From: Pseudomonas sp. Bout1
Lineage (GTDB): Bacteria > Pseudomonadota > Gammaproteobacteria > Pseudomonadales > Pseudomonadaceae
Assembly: GCF_034314165.1 (NCBI RefSeq)
Contig: NZ_JAVIWK010000001.1
Span: 1,565,001 to 1,629,000, forward strand
DNA: 64,000 nucleotides
Reading direction: 5' to 3'
Below, in pieces: positions 18,445 to 27,132 of this stretch. Positions within the stretch are counted from its first letter, which is position 1; the number at the start of each line of letters is the position of its first letter. Below the pieces are notes generated by a model, which searched no databases, was not told the DNA's origin, and saw nothing but the letters and a program-made list of their open reading frames with translations. The position numbers and the translations under genes are program-made.

Positions 18445-19215
18445 ATGGGCAGCGACGCCGAGACGGGAACCGTACGCTCAGTGGGGCGAGCACTGGCGAT
18501 CATCGAATTGCTCGGCGAGCATCAGGCGCTGGGGCTGGAAGAGTTGCATTACCTGACTCACCTACCCAAGGCCACGGTGTCGCGGATGCTGCTGACCTTG
18601 CAGGAGCAGGGCTGGATCTACCGCGGCCTCAGTGACCGGCGTTACCGCCTGCGGGCCCGACGCCTGTTCGGTGACACCCAGCAGCGCTTCAAGCGCCAAC
18701 TGGTGGAAAGCGCCGCGCCGTGGCTGCTCGACCTCAGCGAGCGCACCGGCCTGGTGGTGGACTTGTCGAGCTTCGACGGCGAACGCCTGGAAGTGATGGA
18801 AAGCGCGATTCCCACGGTGCTGCGCAAGCTCTACCCGAACAACTGCCAGATCGTCGGCCAGCACGCCAGCCTGTTTCACTCGGCCATGGGCAAGGCGTGC
18901 CTGTCGCAATTGTCGGCAGATGAAGTGCAGCGCCTGGCCGGCCGTGAACGGGTGGCGGAAGACGACCAATACCGGGCGTGTGAACAATCCCAGCACCAGG
19001 GTTTTGGCCAGCGCACCGAAGGTTACTGGGAATATCCGGTGCGCCTGCCGTTCCTGATTCGCGCGGTAGCGTTGCCGGTGCGGGCCAACGGGCGGTTGGT
19101 GGGAAGCATGGCGCTGCATTGGCCGATGGATCAGGCGCCGGTGGAGCGGGTGTTGAGCTTGCACCTGGCCAGCCTTGAGTCGACCATTCGCGATGTGCAG
19201 CAGGCGTTGGCCTGA
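18445..19215 (+). CDS. IclR-family transcriptional regulator
   Basis: 256-residue regulator: N-terminal winged helix (residues about 10-70, LTHLPKATVSRMLLTLQEQGW) and C-terminal IclR effector-binding domain (about 85-250). ATG 18445 has an AAGGAG site. It follows the amidase gene on the same strand by 65 bp and most likely controls the hydrolase-transporter-amidase set. A REPIN follows the gene. Confidence 0.87.
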   Translation: MGSDAETGTVRSVGRALAIIELLGEHQALGLEELHYLTHLPKATVSRMLLTLQEQGWIYRGLSDRRYRLRARRLFGDTQQRFKRQLVESAAPWLLDLSERTGLVVDLSSFDGERLEVMESAIPTVLRKLYPNNCQIVGQHASLFHSAMGKACLSQLSADEVQRLAGRERVAEDDQYRACEQSQHQGFGQRTEGYWEYPVRLPFLIRAVALPVRANGRLVGSMALHWPMDQAPVERVLSLHLASLESTIRDVQQALA

Positions 19216-19228
19216 CTACCGTTCCCCT

Positions 19229-19326
19229 GTAGGAGCGAGCTTGCTCGCGAAGAACTCACAGGCACCGCATTCATTCAGAATGCCCGCGTCATCGTTGGCA
19301 ATCTTCGCGAGCAAGCTCGCTCCTAC
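19229..19326. repeat. REPIN
   Basis: Inverted pair GTAGGAGCGAGCTTGCTCGCGAAG ... CTTCGCGAGCAAGCTCGCTCCTAC separated by about 50 nt. It sits between the iclR-type gene and the YceI gene. Confidence 0.88.
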
Positions 19327-19375
19327 AGGAGGTCTTTGTTACTGTTCGTTCAGGTTTTTTGCCCCACGAGTCTTT

Positions 19376-19957
19376 ATGTCCCTGTTCAAACCCATGGCCT
19401 TCCTGCTGCTGGCCGCTGCCGCCGTGCCTGCCCACGCCGACTGGTACCTGGACAACGAGTCCTCGCGCCTGTCGTTCGTCACCACCAAAAACACTGACTT
19501 CGCCGAAGTACAGCGCTTCCTGGTGCTGCACGGCAAGGTCGACAGCAAAGGCGCGGCGCAGTTGGAAGTTGAACTGGAGTCGATCAACAGCGGCATCCCG
19601 CTGCGCGACGAGCGCATGCGCAATGAGCTGTTCGAGATCAAGACCTTCCCCGATGCCGTGATCAATGCGCAGATCAACCTGCAACCGATCAACGACCTGG
19701 CTCCCGGCGCGCAATATGAGCTGCGCCTGCCGCTGTCGGTGACGCTGCACGGCAAGACGCAAACCTATAGCGCCGAGCTGCTGGCGACCCGTCTGGATGA
19801 CCGGCGCTTTCAGGTGGTCACCCTGGAACCGTTGGTGGTGCATGCCGAGGATTTCGATTTGCTGCCGGGCGTGGCCGCGTTGCGCAAGGCCGCCGGGCTG
19901 TCGCAGATCAGCCTGTCGGTGCCGGTGGGTGCGGTCCTGATTTTCACGGCGCGCTGA
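19376..19957 (+). CDS. YceI-family periplasmic lipid-binding protein
   Basis: 193-residue protein with a Sec signal peptide (cut after AHA, residue about 21) and a YceI lipocalin-like beta-barrel. The mature start DWYLDNESSRLSFVTTKN and the DERMRNELFEIKTFPDA stretch are typical. YceI proteins bind isoprenoid or other lipophilic molecules in the periplasm. It is followed one base later by clsB, so the two are probably cotranscribed. Start chosen at 19376 because it gives the signal peptide directly. Confidence 0.88.
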   Translation: MSLFKPMAFLLLAAAAVPAHADWYLDNESSRLSFVTTKNTDFAEVQRFLVLHGKVDSKGAAQLEVELESINSGIPLRDERMRNELFEIKTFPDAVINAQINLQPINDLAPGAQYELRLPLSVTLHGKTQTYSAELLATRLDDRRFQVVTLEPLVVHAEDFDLLPGVAALRKAAGLSQISLSVPVGAVLIFTAR

Positions 19958-19958
19958 C

Positions 19959-21116
19959 ATGAGCGGCGCAGTGTTCCCGTGGCGCAGCGCCAACCGTTTC
20001 GAGCTGATGATCGACGGCCCAAGCTTCTTTCCGCGCATGCTGGAAGGCATCGCCCAGGCCGAGCAACAGGTTGCGCTGGAGTTGTACCTGGTGGAGGCGG
20101 GCGCGTGTGCCGAGGCGATGGTTCAGGCCCTGGTGGCCGCCGCCGAACGTGGGGTGCGCGTGCGTTGCCTGTTCGATGACTACGGCAGCCTGGCGTTTAC
20201 CCTGGGCTTGCGTCGACGGTTGATCGACGCCGGGGTGGACCTGCGTTTCTACAATCGCCTGAACTGGCGCCGCTGGATGCGCAACCTCTACCGCGACCAC
20301 CGCAAGGTGTTGCTGGTCGACCAGACCATCGCCGTGGTCGGTGGCACCGGCGTGACGGATGAATTCTGGACACCCGCAGAAGACACCGCCGACTGGCACG
20401 AAGTGATGGTGCAAATCCGTGGTCCGCTGGTGCTGGATTGGCAGGCGTTGTTTGATCGTCAATGGCTGGCCAACGACGATCGTCGTGCGTGGAAGCCGGC
20501 CATGCATTTTGGCCTGCCACGCTTGCCCAAGCTGCCGGCGACAGGGCCGGGGTTGGGGCGTGTGGCGTATGCCGATGCCCGCCAACACCGCGATATCCTG
20601 CAGTCGCTGATCCGTGCGCTGAACAGCGGGCACCAACGTATCTGGTTGGCCACGCCGTATTTTCTGCCGACCTGGAGCGTACGGCGAGCACTGCGCCGGG
20701 CAGCGGGGCGCGGGGTGGATGTGCGTTTGCTGCTCACCGGGCCGCGTACCGATCACCCGTCGGTGCGCTATGCCGGGCACCGTTATTACCCGCGTTTGCT
20801 CAAGGCCGGGGTGCAGATTTTTGAATACCAGCCGTGCTTCCTGCACCTGAAAATGGTGCTGGTGGACGACTGGGTGAGCATTGGTTCGTGCAACTTCGAC
20901 CACTGGAACCTGCGCTTCAACCTGGAGGCGAACCTGGAAGCGTTGGACCCGGAGCTGACGTTGGCGGTGGCGGGGAGTTTCGAGCGGGATTTTGCGAAGA
21001 GCCAGGCGGTGAGCCTGGAGGCATGGCAATCGCGGCCATTGTGGCGACGGGTGAAGCAACGGGTGTGGGGCTGGATTGATCGGTTGGTGGTCAACCTGCT
21101 GGACCGACGCGGCTAG
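19959..21116 (+). CDS. clsB: Cardiolipin synthase ClsB (phospholipase D family)
   Basis: 385-residue protein with two HKD motifs: HRKVLLVD in the first half and HLKMVLVD in the second, each followed by the G-G/G-S-x-N element. The start SANRFELMIDGPSFFPRML matches ClsB. The reaction is formation of cardiolipin from phosphatidyl donors at the inner membrane. The gene starts one base after the YceI stop. It lacks the N-terminal membrane helices of ClsA, in line with ClsB. Confidence 0.87.
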   Translation: MSGAVFPWRSANRFELMIDGPSFFPRMLEGIAQAEQQVALELYLVEAGACAEAMVQALVAAAERGVRVRCLFDDYGSLAFTLGLRRRLIDAGVDLRFYNRLNWRRWMRNLYRDHRKVLLVDQTIAVVGGTGVTDEFWTPAEDTADWHEVMVQIRGPLVLDWQALFDRQWLANDDRRAWKPAMHFGLPRLPKLPATGPGLGRVAYADARQHRDILQSLIRALNSGHQRIWLATPYFLPTWSVRRALRRAAGRGVDVRLLLTGPRTDHPSVRYAGHRYYPRLLKAGVQIFEYQPCFLHLKMVLVDDWVSIGSCNFDHWNLRFNLEANLEALDPELTLAVAGSFERDFAKSQAVSLEAWQSRPLWRRVKQRVWGWIDRLVVNLLDRRG

Positions 21117-21135
21117 CCAGAACGCTGAGATCAAA

Positions 21136-21257
21136 TGTGGGCGCTGGCTTGCCTGCGATGCAGGCACCTCGGTACTTCAGATGCACCGAGGTGATGCAAT
21201 CGCGGGCAAGCCCGGCTCCCACACAAGCCCGGCTCCTACACAAGCCAGCTCCCACAC
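21136..21257. repeat. REPIN with two extra tail copies
   Basis: A REPIN (TGTGGGCGCTGGCTTGCC ... GGGCAAGCCCGGCTCCCACA, 21136-21223) is followed directly by two more copies of its 17-nt right tail: CAAGCCCGGCTCCTACA and CAAGCCAGCTCCCACA. The third tail matches the other REP subtype (CCAGC instead of CCGGC). Confidence 0.85.
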
Positions 21258-21279
21258 TGACCGTGTTTACAGCTTTAGA

Positions 21280-23571
21280 TCAGAGCAGTTCGAAGCTCTG
21301 CTGCTTCACATCCTGCGAATCCAAGCCAATCTGCACATTGAACTCGCCCGGTTCTGCCGCAAATTTGAGCTGGGTGTTGTAGAACTTCAAGTCATCCTCG
21401 GTGATGGTGAAGTGCACCGCGCGCTCCTCACCGGCCTTGAGCATGATCTTCTGGAAGTTCTTCAACTCCTTCACCGGGCGGATCATCGAGCCGGCCACGT
21501 CCTGGATGTACAGCTGCACCACGGTTTCGCCATCGACCTTGCCGGTGTTTTTCACCATCACAGTGGCGTCGAGCTTGCCGGTCTTGTTCAGGGTGGTGGA
21601 CGACAGCGCCATGTCCGACAGGCTGAAACTGGTGTAGCTCAAGCCATAACCGAACGCAAACAAGGGCCCTGTGGTGTCATCGAAGTACTGCGAGGTGTAG
21701 TTGCCCGGCTTGCCCGGGGTGAACGGGCGGCCAATGCTCAGGTGGTTGTAGTAGGTCGGAATCTGCCCCACCGAACGCGGGAAGGTGATCGGCAGCTTGC
21801 CCGACGGGTTGTAATCGCCGAACAAAACGTCGGCGATTGCGTTGCCGCCTTCGGTACCGGCGAACCAGGTTTCCAGGATCGCGTCAGCCTGTTCGTTCTC
21901 GTCGACAATCGACAGCGGGCGGCCGTTCATCAACACCAGCACCAGCGGTTTGCCGGTGGCTTTCAGGGCCTTTATCAGGTCGCGCTGGCTTTGCGGGATG
22001 TTCAGGTCGGTGCGGCTCGACGACTCGTGAGACATGCCACGGGATTCGCCCACGGCTGCCACGACTACGTCGGCGTCTTTGGCAGCCTTGACCGCTTCGT
22101 CGATCATCGCCTGGGACGAGCGCGGGTCATCCACCACTTCCGGGGCATCGAAGTTCAGGAAGTTGAGGTAGTCGACCACTTTCTTGTCGTTGGTGATGTT
22201 GGCGCCACGGGCATAGATCACCTTGCCCTTTTCGCCGATCACCGCATTCATGCCGTCCAGCAGGGTTACCGATTGCGCCGGTTTACCGGCCGCGGCCCAA
22301 CTGCCCATCATGTCGATCGGCGCCTTGGCCAGCGGGCCGACCAGGGCGATGGTCGCGGTCTTTTTCAGCGGCAGGGTGTTGTTCTGGTTTTTCAGCAACA
22401 CTTGGCTGCGGCGCGCTACATCACGCGCGTCGGCGCGGTGCAGGCGGCTTTCGGCGTAGGTGTCGGCCGGGTCATCCTCGGCCTTGCCGATGCGCAGGTA
22501 CGGGTCGGCGAACAGGCCCATGTCGTACTTGGCGCCGAGCACTTCGCGCACGGCGTTGTCGATGTCGCTCTGTTCGATCTCGCCGGACTTCAACAGGCCG
22601 GGCAGTTCCTTGCCGTAGAGCGAGTCGTTCATGCTCATGTCGATGCCGGCCTTGATCGCCAGCTTGGCGGCTTCACGCCCGTCTTTGGCCACGCCGTGCT
22701 TGATCAGCTCGAAGATCGCGCCGTGGTCGCTGACCGCCAGGCCCTTGAAGCCCCAGTCCTTGCGCAGCAGGTCGTTCATCAGCCAGGTGTTGGCAGTGGC
22801 GGGTACGCCGTTGATCGAGTTCAGCGCAACCATCACGCCGCCGGCACCGGCCTTGATCGCGGCGTGGTAGGGCGGCAGGTAGTCCTGGTACATCTTGACC
22901 GGGCTCATGTCGACCACGTTGTAGTCGCGACCGCCTTCCACCGCGCCGTACAGGGCGAAGTGCTTGACGCTGGCCATGATGCTGTCGGCCTTGGCGGGGC
23001 TGGTGCCCTGGAAGGCCTTGACCATCACTTCGGCAATGCGCGAGGTCAGGTAGGTGTCTTCGCCGAAGCCTTCGGAGGTGCGGCCCCAGCGCGGGTCGCG
23101 CGAGATGTCGACCATCGGTGCAAAGGTGATGTCGAGGCTGTCGGCGGCGGCTTCCTGGGCAGCGATGCGCCCGGAGTGGCCGATGGCGTCCATGTCCCAG
23201 CTGGACGCCAGGGCCAGGCTGATCGGGAAAATCGTGCGATGGCCGTGGATCACGTCATAGGCGAAGAACATCGGGATCTTCAACCGGCTGCGCATGGCCG
23301 CGTCCTGCATCGGACGGTTTTCCGGGCGGGTGATCGAGTTGAAGGTGCCGCCGATGCGGCCGGCGGCGATTTCCTTGCGGATCAGCTCGCGGGGCATTTC
23401 GGGGCCGATGCTGATCAGGCGCAACTGGCCGATCTTTTCATCGAGGGTCATTTGCTTGAGCAGATCGCTGACGAAGGCGTCCTTGTCCTTGAGTACTGCG
23501 GGCTTTGTTTCGGCTAATACGGAATGAGTGGCCAAACTGACAACAAGGCCCAGCAAACACAGCTTCTTCAT
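21280..23571 (-). CDS. bglX: Periplasmic beta-glucosidase BglX (glycoside hydrolase family 3)
   Basis: 763-residue GH3 enzyme with a signal peptide (cut near VLA-ET, residue 20). The N-terminal TIM barrel has the DPRWGRTSEGFGED motif and the nucleophile Asp in LAVSDHGAI. The alpha/beta C-domain and the C-terminal fibronectin-III-like domain (about 660-763) follow. It hydrolyses beta-linked glucosides or oligosaccharides in the periplasm. ATG 23571 has an AGGA site; upstream starts would bury the signal peptide. Single gene, divergent from lemA. Confidence 0.9.
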   Translation of the reverse strand: MKKLCLLGLVVSLATHSVLAETKPAVLKDKDAFVSDLLKQMTLDEKIGQLRLISIGPEMPRELIRKEIAAGRIGGTFNSITRPENRPMQDAAMRSRLKIPMFFAYDVIHGHRTIFPISLALASSWDMDAIGHSGRIAAQEAAADSLDITFAPMVDISRDPRWGRTSEGFGEDTYLTSRIAEVMVKAFQGTSPAKADSIMASVKHFALYGAVEGGRDYNVVDMSPVKMYQDYLPPYHAAIKAGAGGVMVALNSINGVPATANTWLMNDLLRKDWGFKGLAVSDHGAIFELIKHGVAKDGREAAKLAIKAGIDMSMNDSLYGKELPGLLKSGEIEQSDIDNAVREVLGAKYDMGLFADPYLRIGKAEDDPADTYAESRLHRADARDVARRSQVLLKNQNNTLPLKKTATIALVGPLAKAPIDMMGSWAAAGKPAQSVTLLDGMNAVIGEKGKVIYARGANITNDKKVVDYLNFLNFDAPEVVDDPRSSQAMIDEAVKAAKDADVVVAAVGESRGMSHESSSRTDLNIPQSQRDLIKALKATGKPLVLVLMNGRPLSIVDENEQADAILETWFAGTEGGNAIADVLFGDYNPSGKLPITFPRSVGQIPTYYNHLSIGRPFTPGKPGNYTSQYFDDTTGPLFAFGYGLSYTSFSLSDMALSSTTLNKTGKLDATVMVKNTGKVDGETVVQLYIQDVAGSMIRPVKELKNFQKIMLKAGEERAVHFTITEDDLKFYNTQLKFAAEPGEFNVQIGLDSQDVKQQSFELL

Positions 23572-23785
23572 GAAAATCCTTTCTCGCAGCCTTGGGACCG
23601 GAGAGCGTCTATTGTTGTTCGGGTGTTGTTCAGATAAATGCAGCACACTTCTGAACTCTTATTGGCGCTGGGCATCTTTTAGCTGATTGGCACGATGCAA
23701 TCCAGTGGGTGGTGGCGGATTATGCCCTAAGCCCGTAGCTAACGCGTCAGTCGGTAAATTTCATAGGTTTGGCAGGAGAAACACC

Positions 23786-24394
23786 ATGCAAGCAGCACAA
23801 GGTTACCGTTGGGGCTGGAAGGCCGTGGCATTGATATTGGTGAGCACCGTGTTGAGCGGTTGCGGCATCAACAAGATCCCGACCCTGGACGAGCAGGCCA
23901 AGGCGGCCTGGGCCCAGGTGCAGAACCAGTACCAGCGGCGCGCCGACCTGATCCCCAACCTGGTGGAAGTGGTCAAGGGCTACGCCGCCCATGAACAGGA
24001 CACCCTGACCGCTGTGATCGAGGCGCGGGCCAAGGCCACCTCGATCCAGGTAGACGCCAGCACCCTGGACAACCCGGAAAAGCTCAAACAGTTCCAGCAG
24101 GCCCAGGACGGTTTGAGCGGTGCACTCAGCCGCTTGATGGTGGTGTCCGAGCGCTACCCGGATCTGAAAGCCAACCAGAACTTCCTGGCCCTGCAATCGC
24201 AACTTGAAGGCACCGAAAACCGCATCGCCGTGGCCCGTCGCGACTTTATCCAGGCGGTACAGGCCTACAACACTGAAATCCGTACCTTCCCCGGCCGCCT
24301 GTGGCACAGCGTGATGTACAGCGACTTGCCGATCCGCGCCAACTTCGAGGCCACCAGTGCCGATGCCGATAAAGCGCCGCAAGTGAAATTCTGA
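23786..24394 (+). CDS. LemA-family lipoprotein
   Basis: 202-residue protein with lipobox LSGC (Cys26) and a long helical LemA domain (NQYQRRADLIPNLVEVVKGY). The start at 23786 has a GGAG site. LemA proteins are membrane-tethered helical bundles of unknown biochemical role. It is translationally coupled to the next gene (TGATG) and heads a LemA-TPM-TPM cluster found widely in proteobacteria. Confidence 0.88.
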   Translation: MQAAQGYRWGWKAVALILVSTVLSGCGINKIPTLDEQAKAAWAQVQNQYQRRADLIPNLVEVVKGYAAHEQDTLTAVIEARAKATSIQVDASTLDNPEKLKQFQQAQDGLSGALSRLMVVSERYPDLKANQNFLALQSQLEGTENRIAVARRDFIQAVQAYNTEIRTFPGRLWHSVMYSDLPIRANFEATSADADKAPQVKF

Positions 24395-25122
24395 TGGGCA
24401 AGCGCGCTTGGCTGCTGGCGGCGGTGCTGCTGGCCTTTAGCCTGACCGCCCAGGCCGCCCTGAATTTCCCGGCGTTGACCGGACGGGTTGTCGACAATGC
24501 GCAGATGATCGACCCGGCTGTGCGCGCGCAACTGACCCAGCAATTGCAGGCGCTGGAGCAGACCAGCGGCGACCAGATCGTGGTGGTCACCGTGCCTGAC
24601 CTGCAAGGCGTGCCCATTGAAGACTTCGGTTATCAACTGGGCCGCGCCTGGGGCATCGGCCAGAAGGGCAAGGACAACGGCGCACTGCTGATCGTCGCCC
24701 GGGATGAGCGCAAGATCCGTATCGAAGTGGGTTATGGCCTCGAAGGCGTACTCACGGACGCGCAGTCCTGGGTGATCATCAACCAGGTGATCGCCCCGGC
24801 GTTCAAGGCGGGCAACTACAGCAAGGGCATCAGTGACGGCGTGGCGGCGATGCTGCAAGTGGTGGGCGGCGATCCGCTGGCCGTGCCGGCGCATGTGTCT
24901 GAAGCCAACTTCGCCAAGCAAAACCCCGGCATCTCCTTCGGCCTGTTTATCCTGCTGCTGGCGGTATTGTGGCTGTGCAATCGCATGGGCCTGCCCGTTG
25001 GCGCTATCCTGCTGGCGATTCTCAGCAGCAGTGGCCGTGGCGGCGGGGGAGGCGGCGGTGGCGGTGGCTTCCGGGGCGGCGGCGGTGGTTTCGGCGGCGG
25101 TGGCGCCTCGGGCGGCTGGTAA
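24394..25122 (+). CDS. TPM-domain (YgcG family) membrane protein with Gly-rich tail
   Basis: 242 residues: signal peptide (about 1-22), TPM_phosphatase domain (about 28-150, with RVVDNAQMID and EVGYGLEGVLTD), one membrane helix (about 176-196), then a tail of about 35 residues that is almost all Gly with Ser, Phe and Arg. The architecture is that of YgcG-type proteins, which stay in the membrane with the TPM domain outside. It overlaps lemA by one base. Function is unknown; a role in photosystem repair applies only to the plant homologue. Confidence 0.87.
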   Translation: MGKRAWLLAAVLLAFSLTAQAALNFPALTGRVVDNAQMIDPAVRAQLTQQLQALEQTSGDQIVVVTVPDLQGVPIEDFGYQLGRAWGIGQKGKDNGALLIVARDERKIRIEVGYGLEGVLTDAQSWVIINQVIAPAFKAGNYSKGISDGVAAMLQVVGGDPLAVPAHVSEANFAKQNPGISFGLFILLLAVLWLCNRMGLPVGAILLAILSSSGRGGGGGGGGGGFRGGGGGFGGGGASGGW

Positions 25123-25150
25123 TGACAATAACTAGAGAGCATCAACAACC

Positions 25151-25768
25151 ATGGCACTACTGAGTCAACACGAGCAACGCCAGGTCGCCGAGGCGATCGC
25201 CAGGGTCGAGCAACAGACCGACGCCGAACTGGTGACTGTGCTCGCGGCCCGCGCCGACGACTACGCCTACATTCCGCTGTTGTGGGCCAGCCTGTTGGCG
25301 TTGGTGGTGCCGGGGATCGTTCACTATTTGTCTGGCTGGTTGAGCATGTACACCTTGCTGCTGGCGCAGTGGGGCACGTTTGTGGTGCTGTGCCTGGTGT
25401 TCCGTCTGCCCAAGGTCACCACACGGCTGATCCCGCGCTCGGTGCGCCACTGGCGCGCGTCCAACCTGGCGCGGCGGCAGTTTCTGGAGCAGCACCTGCA
25501 CCACACGCTGGGCAGTACCGGGGTGCTGATTTTTGTCAGTGAGGCCGAGCGGTATGTGGAAATCCTGGTGGACAAGGGTATTTCCAGTCGACTGGATGAC
25601 AGCAGTTGGGATGTGATCGTCAAGGAATTCACCCGTCAGGTGAAGCAGGGGCAGACGTTGGCCGGGTTTATCAGCTGCATTGATGCCTGTGGGGAGTTGC
25701 TCAAGGCGCATGTGCCGGTGACTCATGCGCGCAATGAGTTGCCGAATCGGTTGGTGGTGTTGGAGTAG
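25151..25768 (+). CDS. TPM-domain membrane protein
   Basis: 205 residues with two central membrane helices (about 40-60 and 65-85) and a TPM_phosphatase-like C-terminal part (about 110-190, GVLIFVSEAERYVEILVDKGI). It is the third gene of the LemA-TPM-TPM set, 28 nt after the second. It lacks a signal peptide and the Gly-rich tail of its partner, so it is not a simple duplicate. Confidence 0.83.
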   Translation: MALLSQHEQRQVAEAIARVEQQTDAELVTVLAARADDYAYIPLLWASLLALVVPGIVHYLSGWLSMYTLLLAQWGTFVVLCLVFRLPKVTTRLIPRSVRHWRASNLARRQFLEQHLHHTLGSTGVLIFVSEAERYVEILVDKGISSRLDDSSWDVIVKEFTRQVKQGQTLAGFISCIDACGELLKAHVPVTHARNELPNRLVVLE

Positions 25769-25809
25769 TGTAAAATTCCCGGCATTCCCTGCCCGAGGCG
25801 TTTTTGTTC

Positions 25810-27027
25810 ATGTCTGCCACCGCTAAACCTGCCAGCCCCGCGCCGGATCATCACGCGCAGTTCCTTGAACTGCTGAACGCGAGCCTTGAGCAAAACGCCT
25901 TTATCAAGCTGGTGCTGGCCAAGTACGTCGGCACCGAGCCTGATCTTCAGAAGCTGATCATCAAGCAGTTGACCGTCAAGGATCAGCCTTGCCTGTCCTT
26001 CGTCTACCGCTACAAGACCCGCGACATCACCAAGAACTTCTCGCTGGAAGACGGCGTAGCGGCGATTGCCGAGCTGTTGCCGGCCTCGTTCAAGAACGCG
26101 CACCTGCTCTCGGTGACCGACGAAGCCCAGTTGGAATACAGCAAGAAGAACAAAAGCTCGCTGTTCAAAAGCAAGCCGCAACAACTGCGCGAGGCACCCT
26201 CTGCCGAGCACAACCGCGAGAAAAATCGCTTCCTGGACCTGACCCGGCCATTCCTCGCTGACCTTGGCGTGACCAACGCCAAGCACGAGCTGATCCCCGC
26301 GATGTCGCGCAAATGGAAGCAGATCAACAAGTTCATCGAAGTGTTCAGCCATGCGCTGACCACTTCACCGCTGAAGCTCGACCAGCCGGTGCGCGTCGCA
26401 GACTTTGGTTCGGGCAAGGGCTACCTGACGTTTGCCATCCACGACTACCTGCGCAACACCCTCAACGCCGAAGGCGAAGTGACCGGCGTAGAACTGCGTG
26501 AAGACATGGTGACCCTGTGCAACAACGCCGCCGCCCGCCTGGACCACCCGGGGCTGGTGTTCAAATGCGGGGATGTGCGCAGCGTGGCGCCCAGCGAGCT
26601 GGACGTGATGATCGCCCTGCATGCCTGCGACATCGCCACCGACTACGCGATTCACACCGGCATCCGCTCCGGTGCGTCGATCATCATGTGCTCGCCGTGC
26701 TGCCATAAGCAGATTCGTTTGCAGATCCAGAGCCCGGCGCTGCTCAAGCCGATGCTGCAGTACGGTTTGCACCTGGGCCAACAGGCGGAAATGGTGACCG
26801 ACAGCCTGCGTGCGTTGTTCCTTGAAGCGTGCGGCTATGAGACCAAGGTGTTTGAGTTCATCTCGTTGGAACACACCAACAAGAACAAGATGATCCTCGC
26901 CGTGAAGCGCGCCGAGCCGGTGGATAACGCTCAACTCCTGGTGAAAATCCAGGAGCTGAAAGCGTTCTACACCATCACCGAGCACTGCCTGGAAACCCTG
27001 CTGCGAGCAGATGGTTACCTGGCCTGA
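25810..27027 (+). CDS. Class I SAM-dependent methyltransferase
   Basis: 405-residue protein. SAM motif I is VADFGSGKGYLTFAI at about residue 200; HACDIATDYAI and the Cys-rich CSPCCHKQI follow. The N-terminal half (1-150) is a separate domain without a motif I know. The CSPCCHK and HACDTAT-like motifs are seen in RNA/tRNA methyltransferase relatives, but the substrate cannot be fixed. ATG 25810 is preferred over TTG at 25804; neither has a good ribosome site. Confidence 0.8.
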   Translation: MSATAKPASPAPDHHAQFLELLNASLEQNAFIKLVLAKYVGTEPDLQKLIIKQLTVKDQPCLSFVYRYKTRDITKNFSLEDGVAAIAELLPASFKNAHLLSVTDEAQLEYSKKNKSSLFKSKPQQLREAPSAEHNREKNRFLDLTRPFLADLGVTNAKHELIPAMSRKWKQINKFIEVFSHALTTSPLKLDQPVRVADFGSGKGYLTFAIHDYLRNTLNAEGEVTGVELREDMVTLCNNAAARLDHPGLVFKCGDVRSVAPSELDVMIALHACDIATDYAIHTGIRSGASIIMCSPCCHKQIRLQIQSPALLKPMLQYGLHLGQQAEMVTDSLRALFLEACGYETKVFEFISLEHTNKNKMILAVKRAEPVDNAQLLVKIQELKAFYTITEHCLETLLRADGYLA

Positions 27028-27045
27028 GTACGACGCAAATCAAAA

Positions 27046-27132
27046 TGTGGGAGCTGGCTTGCCTGCGATGCAGGCACCTCGGTGTATCAGGTAAAGCGAG
27101 GTGATGCTATCGCAGGCAAGCCAGCTCCCACA
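27046..27132. repeat. REPIN
   Basis: Inverted pair TGTGGGAGCTGGCTTGCCTG ... CAGGCAAGCCAGCTCCCACA. Its right end touches the stop codon of the transporter gene at 27133, and it may serve as the 3' stem-loop of both convergent genes. Confidence 0.9.

Noticed and set aside
21076..23517. Long 813-codon frame antisense to bglX
   Set aside because: It mirrors the codon structure of bglX, is His/Val/Arg-rich without any domain, and has no ribosome site; the GH3 protein on the other strand is clear.
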